Assembly (NCBI RefSeq): GCF_000321225.1 | Contig: NW_004450562.1 | Coordinates: forward strand, 813,677 to 877,676 | DNA: 64,000 bases | Origin: Odobenus rosmarus divergens | Lineage: Eukaryota > Chordata > Mammalia > Carnivora > Odobenidae | Direction of reading: 5' to 3' | In this document: in pieces, positions 48,181-60,127 of the stretch | Layout: each line of letters starts with the position of its first letter | Position numbering within the stretch: position 1 is the stretch's first letter | Program-made: the position numbers and the translations under genes | The notes under the pieces: model-generated | What the model was told of the DNA's origin: nothing | Databases searched by the model: none | What the model saw: the letters and a program-made list of their open reading frames with translations, nothing else

Positions 48181-49120
48181 TTGGAGCTGCCAGCTCCATC
48201 ATTTTGCTGATGTCATTGCTCTCTACTCCCTTTTAATGTAGACCAGTCGCCCCACCTGTAGAATGGCTCACAATCAGGCTTTGTCTTATTATTTCCTCAG
48301 GATGCTGTTTAACTCTTTCTTCTATCCTCTATCTTTCTTGTAATGGGCAAGTTAGACATTTTTGATAGGAATACTTTAAGGTGATAATCTGTGGTTCATA
48401 GTGCAGCACATTAGATTGTCCTGTTACCGTGGCCACGTTTGAAGACTTTAGGTGCTGGCTGCCCCATCTTTCGATTGAAAATGTCCATTTTCCCTTCTGA
48501 AATTAGTAAATAATCTGGGTGGCTGATAGTTTGGTACTGTGTGGATATCTTGTTCCCTAACACCCCTTCACCTAACAGTGAGAGGTGATCTTTATTGTAC
48601 ATGTTCTGTATTTTTCAACAAGTCATATTTCGCATGGTTTTATACCCTCTTGCATACCACTCTTCTGCACAACCGAGATGGGCTATAACTTGCCCATGAT
48701 CTTAACTACTGCACTGTTCTTCTCTCTTTTATAGAACTAGTCTCCTTCAATTCTAGTTTTCTAGTTAAACAATTAAGAAATGTTTCCTTAAAGATGACAT
48801 AAGGTTTTGAAAATGTAGTTTTTCAAAGATGACAGTAGGTTTTACCAAAGAAAGGAATGCTTATAAGTCATTTGTTTGTCTGATTCTCCTGAATTTAACT
48901 TTCAATTAAGCCAAATTTAAGGGCACTGAAGAGACCCTCCTAACATAATAAAAGGTATACATCTTGCTTATCCAAAAGTAAACAAATATGGTTATGATTA
49001 TTTGAACTGTTTATATCTGTAGAAAAGCATCAGAAAAAATCTCCATGCTCTTACTTTGCTCAGTCATCTAAATCCCAAATGGGTAAATCATTTCCATTTC
49101 TTCATATACTGTATTTTATT
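48181..49120. other. Intergenic, no feature seen
   Basis: Unique-looking sequence without SINE, L1 or coding signal. Confidence 0.4.
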
Positions 49121-49317
49121 TTTTCTTTTTTTAAGGATTTATTTACTTATTTGAGAGGGGGTAGAAGGGCAGAGGGAGAGGGAAAGAGAGAATCTCAAGC
49201 AGCCTCCCCACTGAGCACAGACCCTGACATGGGGCTCAATTTCACAACCCATGAGATCACGACCTGAACCAAAATCTACAGTCAGATGTTTGACCGACTG
49301 TGCCACTCAGGTGCCCC
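49121..49317 (-). mobile_element. Old CAN-SINE
   Basis: Reverse copy ending 'tgtgccactcaggtgcccc'. Flanks actgtattttatt / ctatattttattt are a decayed TSD. Confidence 0.87.
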
Positions 49318-49429
49318 TATATTTTATTTCTGTATCAGTAAACACTCTTTGTCATGGAAACTGCTGCTTTTATCAAGTGCCCAGTAAGGTATCTTCAAGT
49401 TAAAAAGGTGTTTTGTTTTTATTTTGCTT

Positions 49430-50330
49430 CTAGGAATTTGTATCAGCCTGGGTCCAATCAAGAAAGAGAGAAACCATGTGGTAATTTGAACAGAGAAAAT
49501 TTAATATAAAGAATTATTAACTATAATAATAGTTAATAGGGATCTGGCATAATGAGAGATTGCCTAGTAAGAAATAAAGAGAACCCATGGGCGTCTGGGT
49601 GGCTCAGTCAGTTAAACATCTGCCTTCGGCTCAGGTCATGATCGCAGGGTCCTGGGATCGAGTCCCACATCGGGCTCCCTGCTCAGTGGGGAGACTGCTT
49701 CTCCCTCTGCCCTTCCCCTCTGCTCATGATCTCTCTCTCTCTCAAAATAAATAAATGAAATCTTAAAAAAAAAAGAAAAAGAAATAAAGAGAACCCTAAA
49801 AAATACAGGAATAACAGATACAAGGAGCAGTGTAGATAGAGCCCCTGAGGAAAAGCCCCTTTACCCCACAGGACTGAGATCCAGAACTTACTGGAGGATC
49901 TTGCCAGAAATCCATTCTCTAGGTTCCCAGGGGAATCTATTGGAGGAGGTATTCTCACCAGGGGCATGCCACTACAGAATGGCCTGAGGGGGTTGCTGGG
50001 GGAAGCCGCTGATGGCTGGGTGTTTCTGGCCGCTATGCTCTATAGGAGTTAAGTGCTGAGGATGTCTTTTGTGCTGGTGGCTGGACCCTGGAGGTACTGC
50101 TCATGCTGCACAAGCCTGATGTTGGAGAAGCTGCCAGTGCTGCAGAAGCTGGAAAGTGAGGGAAGCCTCTTCTGCTAAGATGGTGGATGCCAAGGAGCCT
50201 GCCAAGTGAACACACTAGAAGCAAGGACAGGACTCTCCTTCTGCAGTGTCTCTCCAGCCCCCTCTACTAAGAAAGCTTAACATGCTGTCAGCTACAATGG
50301 AAAAATATTTAAAGGGTCCAGATCCGTTTT
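49430..50330 (+). repeat. Unclassified repeat-like block, split by a SINE
   Basis: 'tttgaacagagaaaatttaa' then 'tatctggcataatgag'-like sequence and the GC-richer 'agaagctgccagtgctgcag' with 'tgccaaggagcctgccaagt' resemble a mammalian medium-reiterated repeat. Family not assigned. Confidence 0.35.
49587..49778 (+). mobile_element. CAN-SINE, long perfect TSD
   Basis: Perfect 18-bp TSD aagaaataaagagaaccc at 49,569-49,586 and 49,779-49,796; head atgggcgtctgggtggctca. Confidence 0.97.
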
Positions 50331-50417
50331 CACAGAGATGTAAAGGATGAATTTGAAGCTGAGCCAATAAATTGATAACTGACATATATTTTCGATACCT
50401 ACCAAGGCTTTCACGAA

Positions 50418-50466
50418 TACCTCTCTCTCTCTCTCTCAAATAAATAAATAAAACTTTTAAAAAAAT
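50418..50466 (+). mobile_element. CAN-SINE tail fragment
   Basis: A (CT)n run followed by 'caaataaataaataaaactt' is the SINE 3' end without body or head. Confidence 0.6.
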
Positions 50467-51259
50467 TCACTCCCACAGTTCCATCCTACCAGTGATTCAG
50501 GCATACTTAAACATTTGTGACTGGCAGGGTGTGGCAGTGCACCACTCGGTCTTAATTTATATTAGAACGTGATTATATCGTGTATGTCAAGCATCAATAG
50601 TTGGTGCAGGGGCATTTGGATTGATGGTGAAAACCAGTGGCTTTAGAACAGTATAACTGTGAGGCCTGTCACTATCAGGACTACCTAGAACCCCTTTGCA
50701 ACATCAGTGACTAAGGACCGTGCTGTCGACTTCTGTGGTTTTCTTCCTAGAGGACATCAGCAGACCCGCTTTTATATGATACACAATAATTAAAACCCTA
50801 CCTTGGAAAGTTGCATCCTTGGCTGATTTCTGCAGTTTTGCTTGAAACAGTTCAAAAGCCTTTCAGAAATACACAACTGGGAAGACCTTCCTGCATTCTC
50901 CATTTGCAGAATTCACTTTTCCTCCTTATACACCATTGCTGTCAAGTAGGGTTTGTGATTCATTGTTTAGCACCATTCTACAGAGCCAGTTAATTGGCCG
51001 TCTTCACTGTCTCCGGGAGCGGATGATACGGAGCAAAGGACCAATATATTAGACAAAAGCAAAATTAAATTAAGTAAATTGTTCAGGTGTGAAGGGATGA
51101 AGATCTTAATTGCATAATTCTGAGAAATGTCGTAAGAAATACCAAAAGAGCAGAGGAAAAAGAGAAAGAAAACCACTATAGGAATAAGTCAATTAACCCC
51201 CTCTGACCTCAGATTCTTCATATAAAAGATTAGATGAGCTGTCTAAGGTTCCTTTCAGT

Positions 51260-51990
51260 TCCTAAGTGGATGATTCTAAATTATCCTCATCTCTCTCCAT
51301 GCCCACTGTTCCACCCTATTTAGAGCCACTACCTCTCTCCCCAGGACTGTTCCAACAGCCTCCTAACCAATCCCTATTTTGTGGCCAGAATGATTTCTAA
51401 AATGGGAGTCTGCTTAAGTCACTCTGCTGCTTAAAATCTCATGATCATTTAAAAACTCTGTTGCCCTTGCCTTAAAGTCCGAAGGATTTAGCGTGCTTAC
51501 CAGCCCCATCTTGATCTTCCTGATTTTGCCTCTCACCACTGCCCCACAAACCCCAAGCCTCCCTACTGATCTTCCACTTCTTCGAATGTAGCCACTTCTC
51601 CTGTCTCCCACCTTTACACGATCTTTTGCCCCGCAGATTTAATTGGGTGCCTATTGAGTCCCAAGAATTGTTTTGTGCAAAGGATAAAGCAATAACCCAA
51701 ACAGACAAAATCCCTGCCCTCCTTGAGCTGTTTCTTCTGGCTGGAGCACTTTTCCTCATGGCACTTCCCTAAGTAACTTTGCTGAGTAGCTAGTCCTGCA
51801 GGTCTTTGCTGAGATGTCCCATCCTCCCCTGAAGCTCTTCGCACTGTCTTCTCTTCTCACATCTCCAGGGTGCACCCTCTACTCCCCAAATAACATTTGT
51901 TATCCTGTATGATCATCCCCATGTTCCACTAGAGCGTATTCTACGTGAGCGCCTGGCCATGCTGCCTGTCTTCATTTCCCCCCAAAGCCT
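51260..51990 (+). repeat. L2 remnant with an internal reverse L2 piece
   Basis: 'ccaacagcctcctaaccaat', 'gaatgatttctaaaatggga', 'aagtcactctgctgcttaaa' and 'cctgatacatggcaagttct' follow L2. Between 51,640 and 51,730, 'aacagacaaaatccctgccc' is L2 in the opposite direction. Confidence 0.6.
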
Positions 51991-52099
51991 GATACATGGC
52001 AAGTTCTAAACAAGTCTTTGTCAGAAAGAAGATACATTAAAATGGCTATAAACCCATGACTGCCTGCAGAAAAGGAATCATGTAGAATGGAAAAGTGCT

Positions 52100-52385
52100 A
52101 CAGATGAATTGTAAAGGGACAACAGAGGCTCATAATTTACATATTTTTTTAGACAAACCAAAGAAAGGGGTACACAAGGATAGGTATAAGATGAAGCAGC
52201 AACCAAAGAGAGGTTAGCTAGGCAGCTCTGAGTCTTAAATTTGAGGAAAAAATCTCTTTTGTAACAAGGGTATAAGAATAGAGATTTCTCCATTATCTCC
52301 CCAAGATGAAGTTGCTAGCATGGAGACTTCTTCACTGGTCAATCTTAATAAAGCGCACAGAAGTAAAAGGTGAGACCTTTGTGAA
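52100..52385 (+). repeat. Direct repeat A, left copy (possible LTR)
   Basis: About 280 bp sharing, in order, 'gggacaacagagg', 'gccaaagaa/ccaaagaaa', 'ggcagct', 'cttaaat', 'aagttgctagcatgg' and 'ataaagcgcacagaagtaaa' with 54,115-54,385. Same orientation; about three quarters identical by eye. A polyadenylation-like AATAAA lies near its end. Confidence 0.65.
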
Positions 52386-52443
52386 AAATGAATTGTGCCA
52401 TCAACTGATTGTATTTGTGACAGGTCATATACATGAAAGCACA

Positions 52444-53011
52444 TGTGGTAGGCAGAATGATGCTTCCCCCACCTCTCACCCCCAAAATGTCCCTGACATT
52501 CCTAGAATGTCCCCAGATCCTTTCAATAAGCAACCTTACATGACACAGGGGAAAGAAGATTGTAGATAGAATTCACATTGCTACTCAGCTCACCTTAAAA
52601 TAGGGAGATTATCCTAGATAATCTGAGTGGATCCAAAGTAATCACAAGGATCCTTAAACATGGAAAAGGAAGGCAGAAGAGGGTCAGAGAAAGAGATGTG
52701 GCCTCTCTGTGGTCAGAGAAAGAAATAGGGCCAAAGAGATGTTACGCTGCTGGCTTTGAGGAGGGAGGAAGGAGACCATGAGCCAAGAAATGTAGGCAGC
52801 CCCTAGAAGCTGGAAAAAGCAAGGAAATGGATTCTCCCTTAAAATCTCCAGAAGGAATGCAGGCCTGCCAACACTTTGATTTTAGCCCAGTTTGACCTAT
52901 GTCAGACTTCTGACCTTACAGTTCACACAGAGCTGTAAGATTATAAGTCTGTGTTGTTTTAAGCCACTAAGTGTATGGTAATTTGTTAAAGCTGTTATAA
53001 AACCTAACACA
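52444..53011 (+). mobile_element. MLT1-type (MaLR) LTR
   Basis: 'agggagattatcctagataa', 'aagtaatcacaaggatcctt', 'agccaagaaatgtaggcagc', 'ttttagcccagtttgacct' and 'gtgttgttttaagccactaa' then 'ggtaatttgttaaagctgtt' follow a mammalian MaLR LTR almost end to end (TG...CA). No internal genes. Confidence 0.8.
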
Positions 53012-54114
53012 TATGTTTGTTCTGTAAAGCACACCTCCTTTCTAGTATAGTACCCAAAAAGATTTGAGCCCCCAGATCTGAGATCGGATCACTGTTGTGA
53101 TAGACAAATTGTAGAATTTGCTTTAGACCTATGAATGGCTTGGGGTTCCCTAACTTTCTTCATCTCCCACCCTCCTACACACACATTTCACCACATGCAT
53201 GCAAACATAAAAACACAAACACCCACCTGATTCAGAAAGATGTGGCCTGCCACAGATAGGCCGAAGGTCCCTCTTTAGCGATAGCATCTAAAAAGATGGC
53301 TTTCTCCTCCCTGTAACCTAGGCTCTGCAGGCTCCTCTCTGGTGGTGCCTTCTCTTTTCCTTCTGGTTGGCCTGATAGTCATCGAAACCAGTCTGTTCTT
53401 CCATAAAAGTGTTGAAGGAGGTGGGGAAAGGGTTGTAGATGGTGCAATGTCTCAGGCTCCGTATCTTTCTTCCCGGGATTACCTCTATTCAGGTGCATTA
53501 GAACAAAAGGACACCTCTAAGATAAAACCAAAAGAAAAAGGCTCTGGTTATAGCCAGTAACAGTGGTCAGGGGCTGGGAGGATTTGGGATAGGGGTATTT
53601 TTACCATTTGCAGAGCGGTGTACTGTGGCATCTCAGGACTGATGCCTCCAGTTTCATTTCCTAGCCCACATGGCCCCTGCTCTTCTCCTCAACCCTTCCT
53701 CTGACTGCTCGCCCCTCACTCACCTTTACGCTCTCACCTCTGTAAGGGTGGCTCTGAAATTGCCAGGCTCTCCTTCTCTCCTCAGCAACAAAGTCCCCAG
53801 TTGCTGGCTGCCGCAGTTTTCAGGCTCTTTGAGAATATACAAACGCAGCAGAAGCCATGCCCATTGTCCCACCCTTTCCCCGACGTGACTCCGTGTCCAC
53901 GTTTCCCTTCCTTCTGTGAATGACACAGTGGCTTCCCCGGCCCCTGGCAGTCAGCATGCCGCTGGTACAACATGTCCTCTGAGTTTCCTCTTCCTCCTCG
54001 TCCTCCAGCTGTGACAATCTCTTTATTCTGCCCCACATACACTTTTTATTCTCTCTCCTTTCTGTGTCTTTTCTTTAGCTCTCCCCTGACCTAGAATGCA
54101 TGTCTTTCCCATGA
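53012..54114. other. Intergenic stretch between the two direct repeats
   Basis: Moderately GC-rich, CT-biased at 53,650-54,060. No coding frame above background and no family recognised. Confidence 0.35.
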
Positions 54115-54385
54115 ACTGTAATGGGACAACAGAGGTTGATCATTCATATGGCATCTTAGATATGCCAAAGAAGGGGAGGCGCCAGGACTGGTGTGAGACT
54201 TAGTGACAACCAGGGAGAAGTTCGCTGGGCAGCTGTGCATCTTAAATCGGGGGAAAATACTGCTGGGAACAGGTGTATTGGAGTAGAGCCCTCTCCACTA
54301 GCTTCCCAGGCTGAAGAGTTGCTACCATGGCGACTTCACTGGTATAAACCTAGATAAAGCACACAAAAGTAGAAGGTGAACATAT
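54115..54385 (+). repeat. Direct repeat A, right copy (possible LTR)
   Basis: Counterpart of 52,100-52,385. It ends 'gataaagcacacaaaagtag', parallel to the left copy's 'aataaagcgcacagaagtaa'. Confidence 0.65.
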
Positions 54386-54531
54386 TTACCTATTAAATGT
54401 ACACATTTGCTTATTAAAACCTTTCCAGTGGGATAAACATGACATTGGAGAGTGATTTCTTTGGCATGGGTGTAGGAGTCGTGGACAATGGGACCAGGGA
54501 GACAAACAGGCATTGGTAGTAGTCATTTTTC

Positions 54532-54737
54532 CTTCCTTTCTTCTTTTAAGATTTTATTTATTTATTTATTTGAGAGAAAGAGCCCGTGGAGGGGGTGGGG
54601 CAGAAGGAAAGACTCTCAAGCAGATTCTGCACTGAGTGCAGAGCCCCACGCGGGGCTTGATCTTATGACCTTGAGATCATGACCTGAGCCAAAACCAAGA
54701 GTCAGTTGTTCAACCCACTGAGCCACCCAGGCACTCT
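54532..54737 (-). mobile_element. Old CAN-SINE
   Basis: Reverse copy; flanks ggtagtagtcattttt / ggtaatattcattttt are a near-perfect TSD. Confidence 0.92.
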
Positions 54738-55499
54738 GGTAATATTCATTTTTTACATATAGATGATGGGGACATAAGTTTTGTTATATTATTCTCTATT
54801 ATGTTTTTCATGTCATATTCAAAACACACATACAATTCCTCCCCACACTTTCAGTACAGTTTGAAATATATAACTGTAAGCATTTATTTCCCCTTGTACT
54901 TATTTTCCATAAAGCACAGTGATACAGGCTTTCCATATGTATATTTTGCATTCCTCAAGTCTAGCTTATGTGGGTGATTTTTCACCTAATCTTGACACAG
55001 CAGATGGCAGTGTAGGTCCAGTTTCCTACGCAATAATAACACGGACATATTCACAACGAAACTGACTTAAACTGAAAATTTATAGTCTTAAATATTTAAC
55101 ATAGAAAATATAAAACCGTAGAAAGTCATGACTCCCTTCCTGGGGATTTAGAGACGCATTTTCTAATTATGTTAAACTCATTAAAAAGACTTCATTAATA
55201 AAGTAAAAGCTAAGTCTTATGCAGAAATAGGAATCATCACCTCCAAAGAGACACTGAGCAACTCTCCTTCCCACAAGATTTGAGTAATTGTCTGAACTGG
55301 TTGGTACTTCAAGTTTAAGTTTGGAAAATAAACCCTCTTACAGAAAATACTTAAGAATCTTCATGTTTCATTACCATGATATAAGATCACACTTTTTTGC
55401 AAGACTTAAAAAAAAAAATCAAACGCAAAGAAAGTTAAATTAAATCGATTTTTATTTAAGAACTGCAGATAAGAGATTTTGCCAGAACTTTTTCCTCGC

Positions 55500-55521
55500 A
55501 TCCCCCCCCCCGCCCCCTCCC
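55500..55521. repeat. C-rich run
   Basis: 'tccccccccccgccccctcc' type run, immediately before a TTGGC-containing segment. Confidence 0.85.
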
Positions 55522-55607
55522 CACCTTGGCTTCCCAGATTCTATTGAATCTGCAGCTTCCCTCCCATTAGCGAGAACTTCAAGGGCAGAATGGGAAGATG
55601 CGGGGGA

Positions 55608-55790
55608 AAAAATAGGCTCTGGTTAAACAGAACCAGATTCAAATCTCTGTTTCACTGCTAACCACCTGCGTCAAGTGGAGGAGGTTAATTGACCGCTCTG
55701 AGTCTCAGTTTCTTTCCCTGTAAAATGGAGATAATAATAGATGTTAGCCTTTTGGGTTACTGTGATAATATGTTCACAGTATTACCACAG
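55608..55790 (+). repeat. MIR element
   Basis: 'aaacagaaccagattcaaat', 'ctgagtctcagtttctttcc' and 'gtaaaatggagataataata' follow the MIR consensus. Confidence 0.87.
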
Positions 55791-56519
55791 ATGATAGCTC
55801 TTGAGGATTGCCAGGCTTCGCTCCTACCATTATCCTCTTGTATATACTCTCTCTCTCTTCCATTCTACAGAATATGTAAAAATACCCATCACCTACGTCT
55901 TTCCTTCCTAGCCTTTAGAGTGATGTGTCTCTCTCTAACGTGCTGCCCTTCATTAAGCCCTGATTTTTTTTCTCTCCTTCTCATTGTCTTTACTATTCTG
56001 AAACCCCACTTGTCTCTCATTTTGCTCACCAGTTTTCATCTCATTCACTCCTAATTTCTAAAGAACTTAGCAACAGGCCTTGTTTACTGCTTCCCTGCTG
56101 GGGATGCAGATTTCTTCTCTTTAGGGACCACCCACCTTTCCCCAAGAAAGGCTCAGGAGAACTGAGAACTCTTTGCTTCAGCTAGAAGATGAACTGACAG
56201 GCTCTTCTCCCGATGTTAGAAATATTCGGAAATGGGCCACTTTAGAAAGGTACTTGAAAGTATTAAATCACTGTAGAATTTTCATTCTGTTGGAGAGATT
56301 ATTGTAATAGTTTAATTTTGTATTTTATTTTGTATGTATTTTTGAAAGCTTCATTAATTTTAATGGCACACAAAACACATCACAGCAAAAATTACTTAAC
56401 TTTATTTCTACAGAGAATCACTGGATAGGAACGAAAATTTTAATCATGATATTCTTCTTGAACACAGAACAGCAAAATAACTAATTGGTTGTTTCACTAG
56501 CACTATCTTGAAATAAGCT
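55791..56519. other. Intergenic, no feature seen
   Basis: CT-rich to 56,000, then AT-rich. A 121-codon plus frame (55,689-56,054) overlaps the MIR and is not a gene. Confidence 0.4.
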
Positions 56520-56770
56520 TCCTTTTATTGGATACCTACTATATTAGGTATAGTACTAAGGACTTTAAAAGCATTTAGATCAATTTATTCTTCTTTTTCT
56601 CAATTTATTCTTTTAAAAAACCCCTCAACTATAGATACTAATATTATCTCCATAATATGGTTAATAAAAAATGAAGCCTCAAAAAGTTATATAACTTGAG
56701 TAAGTTCAGACAGTAAGCAAGTGTAAAGCCAAATTAAGTCTAACTGGAGTCTAACCTCAATGCTAATATT
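56520..56770 (-). repeat. MIR element
   Basis: 'ttggatacctactatattag' to 'aagcctcaaaaagttatata' and 'agacagtaagcaagtgtaaa' is a decayed reverse MIR, with a small T-rich interruption. Confidence 0.55.
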
Positions 56771-56774
56771 CTTT

Positions 56775-57120
56775 TTTAATTATTATTGAGATATAATTGA
56801 TGTATACCACTATATTAGATTCAGGTGTACAACATAGTTACTTTTTAAGGTGTATATATTGCAAAATGATCACCACAATAAGTCTAGTTAACACCCACCA
56901 TCATATATATTTATATTTTTTCTTGTGTTGAGAACTTTTAAGATTTACTCTCTTAGCAACTTCCACATATACAATACAGTATTATTACCTATAGTCATCA
57001 TGCTGCATATTCCATCCCAAGACTTATTTATCTTATACCTAGAAGTTTGTACCTTTTGACCACCTTCACCCATTTTGCTCAATGTTTCTATTCTATGGTA
57101 ACTAGTCAGTACAAGGCAAG
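56775..57120. repeat. L1M-type fragment
   Basis: 'tattgagatataattgatgt', 'ttcaggtgtacaacatagtt' and 'gatcaccacaataagtctag' are an old L1 segment, related to the piece at 40,425. Confidence 0.7.
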
Positions 57121-57178
57121 TGTTTGCAGTGAAATTGGCCAGTTGGATCCTGAATCAATTTTATAGGTTCATCTTTTT

Positions 57179-57402
57179 TTTTTTTTAAGATTTATTTATT
57201 TATTTGAGTGAGATAGAGAGAGAGAGGGCATGTGCATGAGCAGGGGAGGGGCAGAGGGAGAGGGAGAGGAAGAGAATCTCAAGCAGACTCCCTGCTGAGT
57301 GTGAAGCCTGACGTGGGGCTCAGTCCCACAACCCTGAGATCATGACCTGAGCTGAAATCAAGAGTCAGACACTTAACCAACTGAGCCACCCAGGCGCCCC
57401 TA
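57179..57402 (-). mobile_element. CAN-SINE, older subtype
   Basis: Reverse full-length copy; perfect TSD aggttcatcttttt at 57,165-57,178 and 57,404-57,417. Confidence 0.95.
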
Positions 57403-57479
57403 CAGGTTCATCTTTTTAAAACTAGTTTTCAGTTATTGAGGAGCTTATTCATAGACAAATTTACTAGGTACCTATCATA

Positions 57480-57850
57480 TAAAAGTTATTCTTAATTTCT
57501 CCCCTTCCCTTCCCACCCACAAGAAATCCATCTACAAACCCTACTAACTTTATCTCAGAAATGTGTCTCAAGTGGATCCAATTCTCTCCCCTTTCTCCTC
57601 CCTTCTCTCACCCTATTCCAAGCTAATATCTCTGTTCTCTGGTTGGCTGGAACAGCCTACTAACTGGGCTCTCTTCCCTTTTCTCTAAATATGCTCTACT
57701 TTTATATGTTTATTAGCTGCCTTTTTCAGCCCCATGTAAACTCCATAAGGGCAAAGACTCTGTCTTGTTCAATGCTGTACCTCCAGGATGCAGAACAGTG
57801 CCCAACACATTGTGAAGAGCTCAGGAAATGTTTATTGGTTGGATGAATTT
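57480..57850 (+). repeat. L2 3' end
   Basis: 'agccccatgtaaactccata', 'gtcttgttcaatgctgtacc', 'gcagaacagtgcccaacaca' and 'aaatgtttattggttggatg' are the L2 terminus. Confidence 0.8.
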
Positions 57851-57880
57851 AACACTAGGCATATAAAGATGAAGGAAGTG

Positions 57881-58099
57881 GGGGTGCCTGGGTAGCTCAG
57901 TTGGTTAAGTGTCCAACCCTTGGTTTCGGCTCAAGTCATGAACTCACGGTCATGAGATTGAGCCCTGCTTGGGGCTCTGCACTCGGCACAGAGTCTACTT
58001 GAGATTCTCTCTCTCCCTCTCCCTTTTCCTCCCCCCCCCCCGGCTCATGTGTGCACTCTCTCTCTCTCTCTAAAATAAATAAATAAAATCTTAAATAAA
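57881..58099 (+). mobile_element. CAN-SINE, older subtype
   Basis: Head ggggtgcctgggtagctcag with a C-run in the body. TSD aaagatgaaggaagtg (57,865-57,880) and aaagatgaaggaaatg (58,100-58,115). Confidence 0.95.
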
Positions 58100-58139
58100 A
58101 AAGATGAAGGAAATGCATTCTTTCCCCTCATGGGATGTA

Positions 58140-58820
58140 TTAGATATTACTGGGAAGAGACATATAAGCAAATACATACTATGTAATATAGTGTGATAAA
58201 TACAGTAAAAGGGTCATACACAAGATTTCGTTCACAGTGGTGCAAAAAGGCAAGGGGGTTATTCTACCTGGTAGGGGTGGGAAGGTCTGGGGAAAGTTTA
58301 CAGATGCTTAAAAAGATCTTCTAGGTTAAAGAAGAGCTCACCATGTGGAAGAGGAAAAAGAATATTCCAGGTAGAAGAAACAATGTGTTCAAAGACAGGG
58401 AAGTTGGTGCTGGTAAGTGCTGGTTGGTGGGATGGAGAAGACAACAATAAATGTCTTGAAATGGCTAGAGCCAACAGTACACATGGGGAAATGGCAAGGG
58501 ATAAAGGAGTCTCATCATGGAGGCATGAAATAGACCACACTAAGCAGCTCAAGTTTTATTCTATAAATAATGAGAGTGCCAGGGAGCCTGGGTGGCTCAG
58601 GTGGTTAAGCGTCTGCCTTCGGCTCAGGTCATGATCCCAGGGTCCTGGGATCAAGTCCTGCATTGGGCTCCCTGCTCAGCAGGGAGTCTGCTTCTCCCCT
58701 TCCTTCCCACTTGTGCTCTCTCTCGCTATCTCTGCCTCTCTCAAAAAAATAAAAATAAAATATTTAAAAAAATAATGAGAGTGCTATTAAAGACCTTTAA
58801 GCAGGGGAATAATAAGAGAC
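58140..58820 (-). repeat. L2 antisense remnant, split by a SINE
   Basis: 'aatattccaggtagaagaaa' then 'caatgtgttcaaagacaggg', 'caagttttattctataaata' and 'cctttaagcaggggaataat' follow reverse L2 order. Confidence 0.6.
58580..58769 (+). mobile_element. CAN-SINE
   Basis: Full-length; TSD aaataatgagagtgc at 58,565-58,579 and 58,770-58,784. Confidence 0.96.
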
Positions 58821-59420
58821 TGATATTTCAGGAAAAAATAAGATTCTAGTGAAGTGAGAAGAGATTACAGAAGTTTGAGGCAAGATTTCATTACAAGATT
58901 TCCTCCTCTGATCCATATGGAGTAACAGGCCTGGATTTACCCTCCTTCCTGAAACAATGAATATATATATGGTTTTCAAAACATTGGACATCAGGCAACA
59001 AAGGACAGAGATCCTTGTGAAATAGGAAACAAATGGGATGAATGCTAGGCTTGATCGCCCCAACTTAGTGCCTTGAGAGAGTTTCTAGACTGCAGTGAAG
59101 GGAGGGGAGAACAGGTGGAGTCCGGGGTCTCTCTCAAAGAGAGAGAGCTAAGAGTCTGGGAGACCAGGACAGCTGAGTTCATTGAACAGAGCACCAGAGA
59201 CGAGAGAGCTAACAAAGAGGGAGAGCCTGTAGATTTGCAGACATCCCCTTCAGCAGAGTACTGACCAGCATGTGTATGAGGCCAGGTAAAGAACCATTCA
59301 AAAGGATTAGAAAGAACAGTACCTGACACCCATGCAGGGCCAGAAGCAGTAACCATTTCCCACAAGCCAGACTGGAAAAACCAACAATTCATGGCTTTGG
59401 GTAGATTAATCAGGAAGGTT
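58821..59420. other. Intergenic, no feature seen
   Basis: Moderate GC, no repeat family or coding signal recognised. Small overlapping frames on both strands look like chance. Confidence 0.4.
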
Positions 59421-59448
59421 TTTCTTTCTTTCTTTCTTTTTTTTCCCA
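59421..59448. repeat. (TTTC)n microsatellite
   Basis: 'tttctttctttctttctttt' followed by a T-run. Confidence 0.9.
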
Positions 59449-59844
59449 GTATTGAGGAATAATTATTCTTAGACTGAACACAGCTCTGGACCTGGCTAAC
59501 AAATCATAAAAACTAGAAAGGATCAAACCGTTCCCAAGTTACTTAACTGCCTCCTGGAACAAAACTCAAGAAGATTTATAGGATTACAAAAACATTCAGT
59601 ACTCAACAAGGTAACATTTATAATCTCTAGAATCCAATCAAAGATTACCACACATACAAAGAAGTAGGAAAACATGGTCCATAAGAAGCAGAAGAATCAA
59701 TCAATTGAAACTGACTAGGAACCCCACACAGATATTAGAATTAATAGAGAAAAAACATGAAAACAATTGTTATAACTATATTGCACATATTTAAAAAGCT
59801 AAGTACAGATACAGAAGATATAAAAAAATTCAAATAGAACTTCT

Positions 59845-60127
59845 TCTTTTTTTTTAAAAGATTTTATTTCTGGGGCACCTGGCTGGCTCAGTTGGTAGGG
59901 CAGGCAACTCTTGATCTCAGGATTGTGAGTTCAAGCCCCATACTCGGTGTAGAGATTACTTAAAAATAAAATCTTAAGAAAATACATAAATAAGCAAATA
60001 AATAAAAATAAAAATGAATTTTATTTTTAAGTATTCGCTTCACCCAGTGTGAAGCTGGGTGAAGAGAATTCATAACCCCGAGATCAAGAGTCACATGCCA
60101 TACCAACTGAGCTAGCCAGGGACACCT
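59845..60127 (-). mobile_element. Old SINE interrupted by another old SINE
   Basis: Reverse outer copy with 'ccccgagatcaagagtcaca' near its end. TSD caaatagaacttct (59,831-59,844) and caaattgaacttct (60,128-60,141). The inner plus-oriented copy is at 59,871-60,014. Confidence 0.85.
59871..60014 (+). mobile_element. Short tRNA-derived SINE nested in the former
   Basis: Head tggggcacctggctggctca, then 'actcttgatctcaggattgt' and an A/T-rich tail; the CT-rich body is absent. Confidence 0.82.

Noticed and set aside
55689..56054. 121-codon plus-strand frame
   Set aside because: Begins inside a MIR element and runs through CT-rich DNA; no protein family recognised.
59045..59392. 115-codon minus-strand frame with overlapping plus-strand frame
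   Set aside because: Moderate GC chance frames on both strands, no splice signals or homology recognised.
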